The position numbers and the translations under genes are program-made. The notes under the pieces are model-generated. The model was given only the letters and a program-made list of their open reading frames with translations, made no database searches and was not told the DNA's origin. From Bacteroidota bacterium (GTDB lineage Bacteria; Bacteroidota; Bacteroidia; Chitinophagales; Chitinophagaceae), in assembly GCA_023422565.1 (NCBI GenBank), contig JAFAGR010000100.1, positions 1-5,645 on the forward strand: a stretch of 5,645 nucleotides of DNA, given 5' to 3'. Of this stretch, positions 5,462-5,645 are shown piece by piece; the first letter of the stretch is position 1, and the number at the start of each line of letters is the position of its first letter.

Positions 5462-5627
5462 CCTGGGTTTCCTTCGATAATCAAATTTCAATTTTTAATT
5501 CTTAATTTTTAATTCTTATCCCCTTTGCGTCTTTATATCCTTTGTTTCGTTGCGTGAAATATTTCCCCGCTGATTTCCGCCGATCAATTTTCAATTTTTA
5601 ATCATTGTTGTCCGGAAAACTTTTATA
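5418..5627. other. 210-bp repeat-rich intergenic region
   Basis: No gene is supported here. In order it holds the rest of the GGTAGTT array (to 5461), a short spacer, an A/T heptamer array (5483-5517), and a degenerate tract around CTTTGCGT, CTTTATAT and TTGCGTGAAAT (5523-5560). After that come CGCTGATTTC followed by CGCCGATC (5569-5586), and CAATTTT twice (5585-5598). No GC-rich hairpin with a T-run that would act as an intrinsic terminator was found. No convincing TAnnTTTG promoter box was seen before the gene at 5628. Confidence 0.7.
5483..5517. repeat. A/T-rich heptamer array
   Basis: AAATTTC (5483-5489) is followed by AATTTTT and AATTCTT, each twice in alternation (5490-5517). The 14-bp pair is thus perfectly repeated and the 7-bp register is kept throughout. 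A related pair, CAATTTT at 5585-5591 and 5592-5598, lies 67 bp downstream. The low-complexity A/T composition makes chance similarity likelier than for the GTA-type arrays, but the exact 7-bp period is shared. Confidence 0.7.
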
Positions 5628-5645
5628 ATGGCAAAAAGAAAGAGA
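5628..5645 (+). CDS. Start of a further gene (first six codons only)
   Basis: ATG at 5628-5630 opens a frame reading MAKRKR to the window edge, after an A/T-rich stretch with no Shine-Dalgarno. The lysine/arginine-rich start after a long non-coding region looks like a real N terminus. Six residues cannot identify the product. In many Bacteroidota the gene after DUF5683 is dapB, whose N terminus normally enters a Rossmann glycine motif at once; MAKRKR does not suggest that. Confidence 0.5.

Noticed and set aside
5543..5561. parS-like sequence (TGTTTC ... GTGAAATA) downstream of parB
   Set aside because: The half-sites resemble the parS consensus TGTTTCACGTGAAACA, but the spacing between them is 7 instead of 4 bases and the right half is imperfect. 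It fits better as part of the degenerate TTGCGTGAAAT repeat tract.
5462..5627. Rho-independent terminator after the DUF5683 gene
   Set aside because: No GC-rich stem followed by a T-run was found; the T-runs belong to A/T repeats with no stem in front.

Overview
The window looks like chromosomal DNA of a member of the Bacteroidota, probably a Chitinophagaceae/Sphingobacteriia-type lineage. The evidence is the order parA, parB, then a DUF5683 membrane protein, which is typical of that phylum. Start codons also lack clear Shine-Dalgarno sequences, and there is a TAnnTTTG-type promoter box in front of the metallo-beta-lactamase-fold gene. No plasmid or phage gene was seen.

Layout. Positions 1-27 are a tandem heptamer array just past the stop codon of the first gene. 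Positions 28-1779 hold two minus-strand genes, transcribed right to left: an NAD(P)H-dependent FMN reductase-like flavoprotein, then a membrane-anchored metallophosphoesterase. An 88-bp divergent region (1780-1867) carries a plausible promoter and a 10-bp palindrome. From 1868 to 5417 everything reads rightward: a UPF0173-type metallo-beta-lactamase-fold hydrolase, the chromosome-partitioning ATPase parA, an inserted four-helix-bundle (23S rRNA intervening-sequence protein family) gene, the partition protein parB, and a DUF5683 protein whose start codon overlaps the parB stop. Positions 5418-5627 are non-coding and made almost entirely of short repeats. The first six codons of another gene start at 5628.

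How the genes work together. ParA and ParB are the two trans-acting parts of the chromosome segregation system and are normally adjacent. The parB-DUF5683 overlap (TGATG) implies translational coupling. The flanking hydrolase, flavoprotein and phosphoesterase have no obvious role in segregation.

The most notable observation is a compact unit at 3373-3926 that separates parA from parB. It has one small gene of the family usually encoded inside 23S rRNA intervening sequences, is AT-richer than parA, and is bounded by heptamer arrays in inverted orientation. The arms can pair over about 32 bp with a single bulged heptamer. Its right end supplies the first two bases of the parB start codon. This resembles an rRNA intervening sequence (stem plus internal four-helix-bundle gene), but placed in a protein-coding operon. 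Heptamer arrays also sit immediately after the metallophosphoesterase and DUF5683 genes, so a wider family of 7-bp repeats at gene 3' ends is possible.
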